Under the pieces are notes generated by a model, which was given only the letters and a program-made list of their open reading frames with translations, did not search any database and was not told where the DNA came from. Below are positions 40,846 to 50,307 of a DNA stretch of 64,000 nucleotides, one piece after another (position 1 is the first letter of the stretch; the number at the start of each line of letters is the position of its first letter). A program made the position numbers and the translations under genes. The stretch comes from Telopea speciosissima (taxonomy: Eukaryota > Streptophyta > Magnoliopsida > Proteales > Proteaceae): assembly GCF_018873765.1 (NCBI RefSeq), contig NC_057917.1:55858464-55922463 (forward strand), in the 5' to 3' direction.

Positions 40846-41865
40846 AGACTGCACACAGGATTTTAAAAAGACATTGTTCAAGATTTTCAGTAATACATGT
40901 TGTAAGCATTACATACAATCAAGAAAAGAAAATACATTCTAGGGGTGCAAGTTTGACCCTGACGGCCCGAGCCTGCCCTAGTCCGCCCCGAGCCCGCCCT
41001 AGTCTGCCCTGAGCCTGAACAAGGCCTGGGTTGAGATACCTTGGCCCTGAGGGCGGGTCAGGGTCAGGAATTTTTGGCCCTAAGTTAGGGCCGGACTGGG
41101 TCAAAGTTGAGGCTTCGGGCTGAGCATGACCCGGCCCAACGCAACTCTGTCTTCTTCTTCATGTTATTACTTCTTTTTTATTTTCTTCTTCTTCCTCTTG
41201 TTTCTTTTTTCTTCTCTCTTATTCTTCTTCCTAGCCTGGCCAGCCCATGCATCTCCCTTTCCCAACTTGGCCAGCCCATGCATTTCCCTTTCCCAACCTA
41301 ACCAGTCCATGCATCTCCCTTTCCCAACTTGGCCAGCCCATGCATTTCCCTTTCCCAACCTAGCCAGCCCATGCATCTTCTTTTCCCAACCTGGCCAGTC
41401 CATTTATCTCACTTTTCTTAGATTGGCCAGCCCATGCATCTCCCTTCCTCCCTAGATCAAAGCCAAACAGGGTCGGCCTGGCCTGACCTTGAGGGTGGGT
41501 TAGGGTTGGATTTTTCTGGCCCTGAGTCAGGGCCGGATTGGGCTTGGGCCCAGCTAAGGGGACTTAAGGTTGGGTTAGGGTTTTAAAAGGCCTAGCCCAA
41601 CCCGACCCTATTGCAGCCCTAATACATTCCATGTGAAACAATGAAAAATGTGTCATGTGAATCTGTTAAGGATTAAGAATTTTTCAAAGATTGTAGAGAA
41701 TCTTTTAGTTTTGGGAAAATCTTGTTGTCGTAAAGTTGGCGAAAATAAGTTATAACCTAACTTTTTTGCCCTTTTAGTTTTAACATTATGTTTTTTTTTC
41801 AGACCAAGGTAAATCATGTTATTTCATATGAGACAATAATAACTTTTGATAATGACATAAAGAAT
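40846..41865. repeat. Partial copy of a VPS26C intron, split by a hAT element
   Basis: 40846-40939 plus 41622-41865 matches 55783-56170 in order: GACTGCACACAGGATTTTA, then TTGTTCAAGATTTT, ATACATTCCATGTGAAACAA and CTTTTTTGCCCTTTTAG. In the VPS26C gene this begins at the 3' splice site of the penultimate exon. The copied block is broken by the hAT element 40940-41621. Confidence 0.85.
40940..41621. mobile_element. hAT-like non-autonomous element (family 3)
   Basis: Ends TAGGGGTGCAA and TTGCAGCCCTA. The 8-bp duplication ATACATTC is at 40932-40939 and 41622-41629. The paralogous VPS26C intron at about 55887-55910 shows the uninterrupted target with a single ATACATTC, a natural empty site. Ends are rich in GGGTCGGG / CCCGACCC words. 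41225-41450 holds about six copies of a roughly 32-bp unit containing GGCCAGCCCATGCAT. Confidence 0.93.
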
Positions 41866-42450
41866 TTTTTTTTTTTGGTAAGTGGATCAGATAATTTATT
41901 TTTTAAATGGGGAAATTTTTACATACCTCCCCTGAGATATCATGTAATTACAAAAACACTCGTCAGTTTTGGAAAATTTTGTGTGCCCCCTAATTTTCTA
42001 AAAAGTTAACCCATGCTCCCATTCCATTAACTTTGGAGTTGGGAGTTGGGAGTTGGGACTAACATCGTTAGAATTAAAAAAAAAAAATTGATCAAATTAC
42101 CCTCATCTTCCCCAAATCATTAAGGGTTTGAAAAAAAAAAAAATAATAATAATGGATCACACAAATTCACCTCCAAACTTTCAAATTCTAAAAGATATCC
42201 AATGAATCCATTCAGATCCTCAAAGAAAAACACAAACTTAACTAAGTAACCTCATAATCAACTCGAAAATAATCACAAGCAGCATAATCCATAAATCAAC
42301 TTATAACTATAAGAAAAAATTAATGATTAAAAGGCCTAGCTCTGCAGATGATCTTAACAAATAAAAACCAATAAATCCAATCAATCCACACATCAGGACA
42401 TAATAACGACCGCTTACAACTTTGTTCTTTGAAGGAAAAAAATAAGGGAA
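41866..42450. other. Non-coding; probable TIR-element end
   Basis: TTTACATACCTCCCCTGAG at about 41929 resembles the C-rich termini of the other long TIR elements here. Its partner end is uncertain (44165 is a weak candidate). No gene. Confidence 0.35.
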
Positions 42451-44165
42451 AGAAGAATGATATTGCCTTCCCTTATTTTTTAAATATTCTATCAACCGTA
42501 TCCAAGTGACTAACTCTGTTAAAACAGAGTATGAAAAGATGATATTACCCTCATTTCTAACCGTTCAATGTAAAACCGCTTGTTTAGAAAAGAAAAAAAG
42601 AAGAAAAGAGTAAAACCAACTGTCTGCAACCCCTTTCCCCACCCACTGTAAAACGCCTCTCTCCTTACGCTGCAAACCCTTTCTCCACCACCGTCCCTGT
42701 TCCCAGACCTCCCCTCTGCAACCCCTTTCCCCTTCAATGTAAAACCGCCCTTTTAGAAAAAAATAAAAAATAAATAAAACCGCCCAAAATCGAAGGGTAT
42801 TGGTTCCTCAGATCATCTCCGGCACCGGTTCTGGTTCAACGTTGAGATCTAGAGACACAGGAGCCACGTAGTTCTCCTCCATTGCTTCACCAATATCTTT
42901 CTTCTTCGTCTTCTTTCCCTTACCGTTAACATCCATTACTTCCTCAAAATCCTCCCAACGAAACGATGGCGCAACTCTCTCCTTTCTTCTTCGCTGCTTC
43001 CTCTCCTTCACTCTCTTTTCTCCCTTCCCACCAAAATACCTAACCACTTCATGTACTCTCCTAAGTATCGTATAAAACTCCTCCACCTCCTCCTCCATCG
43101 TCGCCTCCGCTTGAAGATGTGCTTCTTTAGGTAGTGGCTTGAAGCAGTTTGACGAAATGACCGAAGGAAATGTTGGTTCCTCTACTTCAATCCAGTGCTC
43201 AGATTATCTAGCCACTGCTCAGATCTTCTTCCCAGTGCCCAGATCTTACTGGAGCTGATCGAGATCGGTGCTTAGAAAACACGAGGAAACTCCTTGCTCA
43301 GATCGGTGCTCAGAAAACACAAGGAATCTCCTTGTGCAAGCAGCAGCTTCTTCTCCTCCTAGCTTTAGATCTTCACCGGCGGTTCAAGCTTCGGATCTAC
43401 ACCCACTGCTTCAGATCTGCACTCATAACTTCAGATCTGCCTCCTAGATTCACCGCTTCACCAAGCTTCAGATCTATACCCACCTAAAAAATTCATGAAA
43501 CAAGTGAGCTTCAGATCTACATCCACCTAAAAAATCATTAAACAAGTGAGCTATAGATCTACATTCACATAAAAAATCATGAAACAAGTACCGAAACAAA
43601 GCAACCAAAGGCAAAGGAAAACAGTCTTCACCTCCTCTCACCTATAATCAGAAAATGGTGATTGGTCTTTTTTCTCTTAATCGAGAAAAGAAAGAGAATT
43701 GAGTAAAGAATTACCCATATCAGACTTTGAACCACCACGAGTTCAGAAAAATTGACATGGGTTGAACCAATTCTTGATAACCCTTCATCGCAGAAGGGGT
43801 TTCGATGGTGATAGTGGTGCAGGAGGTGGTGGTGGTGCTGGCAGTGGAAGAGGATCGATGGCGGCAGTGGTGGCGATGATGGTGGTGCTGGCGGAGAAAG
43901 AAGAAGAAGCACAGAGGAAGAAGAGGAAATGGGAGAAGCAGACGCAAAGGAAAAATAGGGAAGGGCAAAATTGGAATAGAGTTATATTAAGGGTATTTTG
44001 AGATTTTAGAAATTTTGTACATGTCACGTCATCACTTAATGACGTTTTTTAATAGATACGATTGATGGAATTTTAGAAAAATCGAATAGGACATTATCAT
44101 TATTCAAAATTTAGGTATTTGATTGATATTATGAATACTTAGAGGGGAGGGGAATGATATTTCCC
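42450..44165. mobile_element. Long-TIR DNA element containing a NIMIN-like ORF
   Basis: The left subterminal part (TATTCTATCAACCGTATCC at about 42487, then GATGATATTACCCTC) and the right part (reverse complement of 43980-44165) match the ends of the 44705-47985 element. The outermost left bases have been replaced, so the left border is approximate. The interior has GGTGGTGGTGGTGCTGGC runs at 43820-43900, shared with 52110-52195 in the 50556-52411 element. Confidence 0.55.
42808..43098 (-). CDS. NIMIN/NRR-like protein (EAR motif), possibly captured
   Basis: Intact 96-residue frame. The N-terminal MEEEVEEFYTILRRVHEVVR resembles the NPR1-binding helix of NIMIN/NRR proteins (acidic run, then FYxxLxxxxxxR). 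After a basic stretch comes APSFRWEDFEEV, like the W/F-x-P-x-F-x-x-EDF segment of NRR. SLDLNVEPEP near the C-terminus is an LxLxL EAR repressor motif. Such proteins bind NPR1 and dampen salicylate-induced PR genes in the nucleus. The start is the only ATG in the frame; the frame stays open upstream for about 45 codons to a stop without another ATG. It lies inside a TIR element, so it may be a transduplicated gene rather than a native locus. Identification rests on motif recall only. Confidence 0.5.
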   Translation of the reverse strand: MEEEVEEFYTILRRVHEVVRYFGGKGEKRVKERKQRRRKERVAPSFRWEDFEEVMDVNGKGKKTKKKDIGEAMEENYVAPVSLDLNVEPEPVPEMI

Positions 44166-45835
44166 TACAAAAATAAAATCAAACCTTCTCCATACAAAAT
44201 TTTAGATAACTAACCACTCAAAATTTTAAGAGAAAAAAACTCCAAGTCATTTGTTCCAACAAATAAGAGCGGCACCAAAAATCCAACCATCAGCCCGAAA
44301 TCTGACTTATTATGAGCATTTCAGATCCCAAGTCATCTGTTCCAGCAAAAAGTCTTTCATTTTTATTAAAATGGACAATTAACTGAATATGGATGGAGGC
44401 CTACGGAAGGAACTAAAAGCGATGTGCAATTCAAGAATCAGTGTTGGGTAGAGAATAGAGGGGAAAAATAGGATCAGGAGCAGCAGGTGGCGGATGCTCT
44501 GTTTTCTGGAACAGTTTTGGTTTTTTAAGTGATTATAACTTCTGAGATCTGAAAACAGTTTAGAGATAACATCTTTCCAACCGTTGTCGGCCAGATCTGG
44601 AAAACTTGGATTTCCCTCACAGAGGCCATTGGAGCAGCGACATCACAGCCAGAACCAGGAAGAAGAAGAAACTTGCAGAAAAAAAAGATGATTGTGAGGG
44701 ATGGGGCTTGTCATTCAGGCGTAACCCCTCCAAGTATCCATAATATCAACCCAATACCCAAGTTTTGAATAATGATAATGCCCTAGCCTACTTTTGAAAA
44801 ATTCTTTCAACCGTACCCTAAGTGGTTAACGGTGTTACAACAGCAGTTCAAAAGATGATATTACCTTTTAAATGGACTTAAAAATGGTTTCTGGAGTGGA
44901 ACCCACCCCTTCTTTATTCTTCTTCTTCTTAAACCCCATAATACCATTAATGTAAGTTTATTTCAATTTTACCCTCTTCAACTCCAAAACCCATTTTGCG
45001 TCTTCTTCCCCAAAAACCCCTCAGTGTTTCTTCTTCTTCTTCAACCCCAAAACAAGAACCTTGAGAGTATGAATTCATTGAGCGTGCAGCCTTCCCCATT
45101 GCATGTGCTCTTGAGATGGTATTGCTCTTAATCGAATTCAAACCCCTAACCTATAGTGTTTTTTTTAACTATAAACTAGGTTTTCCTAACTGAATCTGAA
45201 TCTCTTAATCAATTCATATTCGTTCTGTTTCAAAATATCCCCAATGCGTTTGCTCTTTTTTCCACCAAATCATCAAATCTAATTTCTTCTTTTTGACGGG
45301 TAGACATAAAGTTCAGAAATTTAAAAACCATTCAACAAAGCTTAGGAATGCTATTTTAAATCAGTTCCCCTGTTACTGGCAGTTCCATTTTCCAATTTGA
45401 ACTTTTGGAATTGCTTAGGGGCTATTCGGAAGAATGGATTACGTGGGCCATGCATCCTACCACTGGGCTTCACATCCACTGCTGAAGAACAAAATCCTTT
45501 TTCTTGAATTTCCATTTTTCCTTCTTTTTTTTTTTTAATATTAGCGAGCTTCTTTGGTTTCTGGTTCTAAGCTCCTTTTCTGACTTCCTTCCTTCCCTCT
45601 TTCTTAGAATGTCATTGGGTAGCAAATTCCTAAATGCAACCGTGTGATGGGTTGTCCAAGTCTGCCTTCAAGAACTGTTGGGTGATTTCTAAAAGGCTTG
45701 AAATTTGAAGTAATATATAGTCTAGGTGTTTCATGAAGATTTTTGAACTGGGTTTTTTTCTCAAACTTGCACTGTTTGTGGTCTTGAATGACACTTTCTA
45801 TTTCCAGAGAGGTAGAGGCATTGTAGATGTGGAGG

Positions 45836-46780
45836 TAAGGGTGTCAATTTGGGACCAGAACCGGGAACCGTCCCAATATCGTCCCGCTAAAACCCAGTAC
45901 CAAACCGTCCCATTAGTAAATGGGACGGTACTGGTATCTGATTTTGGTACCGAATGATAAATGGGACGGGACGGTTCTGGGACGGGATTCCCAATGGTAC
46001 CAGTACCGAAATACCAATTAGGTACCGGATGGTACCGAAACTACTAGTACCTTTTAAAAAGAAAGAGTATATAAGATCCTTTTTTTTTAGAAAGGGTATA
46101 AGAATTACGACTCATTAGGGTTTCACTAATTGCCTTTTGAATATGAAGAGGAACAACAGGCCGATCAACAATCGTAGCTTGAAGTCTCTCCTCATATAAC
46201 CTGCTACAGTGCTACTCCCTCCTCCCTCGACCAACTACATCTATTAGGTTCTTCCTTTTTGCACTAGGTACTTCGTATCATACTACCATGTGACATGTGT
46301 GATAAATAGAGTTTTGTTTGGGAAAATCAAAGAGGAAACACAATGGGATTCTTCCATTTTGTAAAACTTCTCTAGATTTAAAAAAATGAGAAGCTTATTA
46401 CATGTGATCTTAGGGAGTTTGAAGAAGTAAAACTATGATTTCATAATTTTTTTTTGGTACGAACTATGATTTCATAATTTAAGTTGCTTTATAAAAAACA
46501 GTACACAACTTAGATTTCATGATAGTGAAAAAATTCTACAACACTAATAAACTTGCCTTGTTAGAAACAATTAAACTTCTTTTCCCTTTTTCTATAGTGC
46601 CTAGAACCGTTTAAGAACCAGTACCGTCCCGTCCCACTAGTAATTGGGACTGGGATCTAGGTTTGGTCCCGTTAACTAAATGGGACGGTACTGGGATTAG
46701 CACTTTTGGTACCGGTACCGGTACCGGTACCAGTACCGTCCCCTCCCAAATACCGGGAACCATCCCTATTGACACCCTTA
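45836..46780. mobile_element. hAT-like non-autonomous element (family 4)
   Basis: Ends TAAGGGTGTCAAT and ATTGACACCCTTA are perfect inverted repeats. The 8-bp target duplication TGTGGAGG is exact (45828-45835, 46781-46788). Subterminal regions are built from GGTACCGG, GGGACGG and CCGTCCC words; 46700-46740 has a GGTACC run. No transposase frame. Confidence 0.92.
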
Positions 46781-47712
46781 TGTGGAGGGTGTTCTTTCCA
46801 AAATAGAAATAATTGTGGTCGTGAATGACTCTAATGGATTGACTTCCCTTGATATTTAGCTTCTTTTGCACAGATCCAATGGTTGGTGCAAACTTGCTCT
46901 TGGAAATAGTTCTTGTCAACAACAGAAATGAGTTACAGAGCACCTCAGGATGGTTAGAAGATTAGAAGAAGATGCCAATGCGTCACTCTCCTCTCCCATC
47001 CCTCTCTTTCGACCCCACTGAAACCCCAAACCCACCTTCCCTTTCCCTTCTATCTCACTATATAGCAGCGAGAAAAAAAAAAAAGTTGAAACCCTTCTGC
47101 AAACCAATCGAACCACTTATTCTTCTTTTTTTTTTTCCCAGAACCAACCCCTCCGTCTTCCTTTTCCAAAAAACCCCAACCCAACACCCCTTCTTAGTTC
47201 CACCAGAACCACAAAAAAAAAAGAGCGAGAAGAAAGAAGAGCAGAGAAGGCGAGAGACACAGTACAAAACCAAAAATAGAAAACCCTTGTTTCTATCTTC
47301 TTCCCCCAAAAACCCCTCCATTTTCAACCAACAAATCTTCTGAGATTTGTCATCGGTGCACTGCTATTCTCCCATCGGCTCGCTCGACTTCATCACTTCC
47401 TGTAGGTCCAATGGAATCTCTGCAAATGAACGACATCATCATGAACATCTTTTTTTTTTTTTTTTTTTTTTGGGTAAGAATCATCATGAACATCTGAAGG
47501 CTCTGGTTTACAATGGAGGGATCTCTTCTGAGAAGACCAAAGTGTTGGGGTTGAAGAGGGCAAATGGAGGGATCTCTTCTAAGAAGACCAAAGTGTTGGG
47601 GTTGAAGAGGGTAAAATTGGAATAATATTACATTAAGGGCATTATGGGGCTTTAAAAATTTTGTAAATACCCATATCATCACTTAATGAATTTTTTTTAA
47701 CGACTAGGGTAC

Positions 47713-47869
47713 GGGGAAAATTATCGCCCCTAGTACTGGGGCAGTGCTGTGCGTATCGTGTGGTGCAGCACCGCCCATGTGTGCATAGCAGGCCCCACTG
47801 TGCACACATGGGCGGTGCTATGCCGCACGATGCGCACAGCACCCCCCAATACTGGGGGCGATAACAATC
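47713..47869. mobile_element. Foldback MITE (157 bp) with 9-bp target duplication
   Basis: The two halves are near-perfect inverted repeats (ATTATCGCCCCTAGTACTGG against CCAATACTGGGGGCGATAA; CACCGCCCATGTGTGCA against TGTGCACACATGGGCGGTG). Almost the whole element can fold into one hairpin. It is flanked by CTAGGGTAC (47704-47712) and CTAGGGCAC (47870-47878), a 9-bp duplication suggesting a Mutator-type transposase. The inverted partner at about 44808-44825 shows the same TIR text uninterrupted. Confidence 0.85.
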
Positions 47870-48032
47870 CTAGGGCACGGTTGATAGAATCTTCAAAAAA
47901 TAGGGGAGAGTATTATCATTATTCAAAACTTGGGTAATGGATTGATATTATGGATACTTAGAGGGGACGAGGATGACATTTCCCCTTACTTAAATTCATT
48001 TCCTTTTGTAAGAATGAGATGAACTATGGTGG

Positions 48033-49511
48033 CTAAGCAAGAAGGGAACAAGAAGAGGGAGCAAATCCCAATCGATCCCCAAGAATGTCAAACTCCCACA
48101 TGTGATTCTGTTGCATAATATTTCCGAGGATGGAGATGGAACTGCCAGAGGCGTCTCCTTCCGGCGCCCGATTAAACCCAAAACACTTCACCCCTGTATC
48201 GTCTACGTCAATAAAATAGGTCCTCACTGCTGGCTTCAATCGAACCCCAGACAAGAACTGGATCTCAAATTTTGGCACCAACGACTCGTACATGGTGGCG
48301 TTGTTGTTGTTTTGGGGGACCTTGAAGCATGAATCGAAACCCTCAAACTTGACACTTGTGAACTTGCCTTTTAATGGATTCTCAAGGGCGGCTATGATGG
48401 GATCGTATGCCACTGGAACCCAAGCAGTCAAGCTAAACCCTGAATCAACCATCATTCCTCCACCCTTTTCGATATTCCAAACCTCATCAGAGATGTTCAA
48501 TTTCACCCCATCTACATAGATTCCTTCCACAGTGACTCCGAAATGGTCTCCGATAGTACCCAATACGGCGTATTGCATGTTGGGAGGCATCTCTTGGGGG
48601 TTGCGATTGCCGAATGTGAGGTAATTGGATAGATTCTTGGTATTGTATTGATCCATCAAGCAGTAGGAGAATTTCCCCTGAAAGTTCTTGTAGATATTGG
48701 AGACGAAGCCATGGGAATTAAAACCCAGACCGAAGATTCCATCAGCTTTGCCCATTCCATAGGAATCGTTCCACTCCCGTGTACAACCTATTAACATGTC
48801 AGGGATCTGCTTCTCCACACCATTGTTCAGTTTCACGGTCACAGATTCGTAGGCGTAGACACCTTGGGCTACTTCCGTGCTAGCGTAAGGGTAATCGTAG
48901 CTGCAAGGGGAATTGGGCGTCGGACACATTTCGGGGTTAGAATTGAGATTCAAGAAACCTTGTTGACACAAAGTGCTGTTGCAGGGTACGGTTCTGAAGG
49001 TTTGGGAATTTTCGGGATAGAAGGCTCGCTTTGTTAAGTTATGATCTTTTGGATTACTGCAATGGCTCCCTATGTTGTTCTCATTACATCTGAACCTGCA
49101 ATTCATCCAGGTGAGATCGCTCCCTGTATCTACCAACAACAGGAATTCCTGAGCTGGAGTGCCGACTCTGAACGGTACATAGTACGAGGCTGTACCGGTA
49201 GATTCGCCAGACAGCAACGGAAACGAGAAAGAAGTGCCGTCCCCCTGAAGTTCTCTCCTTGATGATGTTGCCCTGAGCTTGCGTTTGTGGGAGAGAATGT
49301 TCATGCGAAGCTTATCGGCATGAAGGAGTTCCTGGATGCGATCGTAGTGGGTTAACTTCTTTTCACCCAAGAGCTCCGGAGCGTGTCTGTGAATCATCTT
49401 AAAGTGAATCACGGAAGAAGATTCTTTTGCGGAAGGATTAACAGAGAACCCATTAATGGAGGAAATGTATAGAAGCAATAATAAGAACTGGAGGAAGGAT
49501 TGTAACGACAT
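48033..49511 (-). CDS. Nepenthesin-like aspartyl protease (A1 family), paralogue 2
   Basis: Intronless 492-residue frame, clearly a duplicate of 28547-30046: the same signal peptide style (MSLQSFLQFLLLLLYISSIN), propeptide and lobes. Catalytic sites are D128-T-G-S and D356-S-G-F, again with Phe after DSG. It has two additional cysteines (RCNENN, SHC) after the first active-site loop that paralogue 1 lacks, so it may have one extra disulphide. The 5' flank to about 49640 aligns with that of paralogue 1. A 4.1-kb TIR element begins 293 bp upstream of the start codon (49804), so the distal promoter differs between copies. The frame is intact; probably functional or recently so. Confidence 0.92.
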   Translation of the reverse strand: MSLQSFLQFLLLLLYISSINGFSVNPSAKESSSVIHFKMIHRHAPELLGEKKLTHYDRIQELLHADKLRMNILSHKRKLRATSSRRELQGDGTSFSFPLLSGESTGTASYYVPFRVGTPAQEFLLLVDTGSDLTWMNCRFRCNENNIGSHCSNPKDHNLTKRAFYPENSQTFRTVPCNSTLCQQGFLNLNSNPEMCPTPNSPCSYDYPYASTEVAQGVYAYESVTVKLNNGVEKQIPDMLIGCTREWNDSYGMGKADGIFGLGFNSHGFVSNIYKNFQGKFSYCLMDQYNTKNLSNYLTFGNRNPQEMPPNMQYAVLGTIGDHFGVTVEGIYVDGVKLNISDEVWNIEKGGGMMVDSGFSLTAWVPVAYDPIIAALENPLKGKFTSVKFEGFDSCFKVPQNNNNATMYESLVPKFEIQFLSGVRLKPAVRTYFIDVDDTGVKCFGFNRAPEGDASGSSISILGNIMQQNHMWEFDILGDRLGFAPSSCSLLA

Positions 49512-50307
49512 TATCGTTAGAGAGACAGAGAGAACCCTGAGATACTTTTAGATTTCCTGGTTAGGAAAATCTGTACCTCCGGGCTTTAGCCTCTTCTCTC
49601 CTTCCTGCTAAATTTCCTTCTGATCAAAGATATATATACAATAAGCAGATGCAAGTTATTTCGTTGAGCATTTCACGTTATTACACTGCGCAATTTGTGC
49701 CTGAGAAAGAGGAAGGACCGATTATTAGAGAGTTCAGAGATAAAAAATGCACGGATGGATGGACGGTAGACAGCGCAAGAGAAATCATGGAGGCTAACGC
49801 TTAGGCTACGTTTGTTAAATGTCTGAACAGTGTTCAGAGCTGTTTTTTCGTTCTTTAAGGACAAAAAAACGCCATTTTTTGTATGGTTTGACGGTTCCTT
49901 TTTTTGGTTCTTTAAGAACGAACCGGAGAAAATCTTTGCCAAAAGAACGTTCTTTACAGGAGACGGTCTGCAAAGAACAAAGAACGCAAGTCATCGCGAT
50001 TCACGATCAAAAGTTGTGAGCAACCCTCGAAGACAACCAAAAAAACCCAAAAACGTCGAAAACCCAAAGGCAGATCTGGGGGGAAAGGAAGAGGAGGAGG
50101 CGAACTTGCAGGTCGATCTTCTCTGTCTCTCTCTCGCTCTCTATTATCTCTCTCTCTCTCGCTTCCTCCCTGACTCTCTGTCTCTCTCTGTCTCGCTCTC
50201 TCGCCATCTCTCACTCTCGCTTAAATAGTAGCGTAGCCCTTGCGCCCTATTCTTGCTTCTCTCTCTCTCTTTCTCTTCGTAAGAAGCTTTGCTTTATTTA
50301 GTTAATA

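Larger units (their letters stand above)
44705..47985. mobile_element. Long-TIR DNA element, host to two nested insertions
   Basis: 44717-44830 (CTCCAAGTATCCATAATATC, ATACCCAAGTTTTGAATAAT, CAACCGTACCCTA) is the inverted counterpart of 47870-47985, matching over more than 100 bases. A hAT element (45836-46780) and a 157-bp foldback (47713-47869) are inserted within it. No transposase. Terminal duplications were not resolved. The long TIRs would fit a Mutator-like element. Confidence 0.65.

Noticed and set aside
45066-45130. AAFPIACALEMV on the plus strand resembling geranylgeranyl-diphosphate synthase
   Set aside because: Only about a dozen residues match, with no neighbouring DDxxD block, splice context or second fragment; chance cannot be excluded.
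46972-47343. 123-codon plus-strand frame
   Set aside because: Proline/lysine-rich low-complexity text inside a TIR element; no family recognised.
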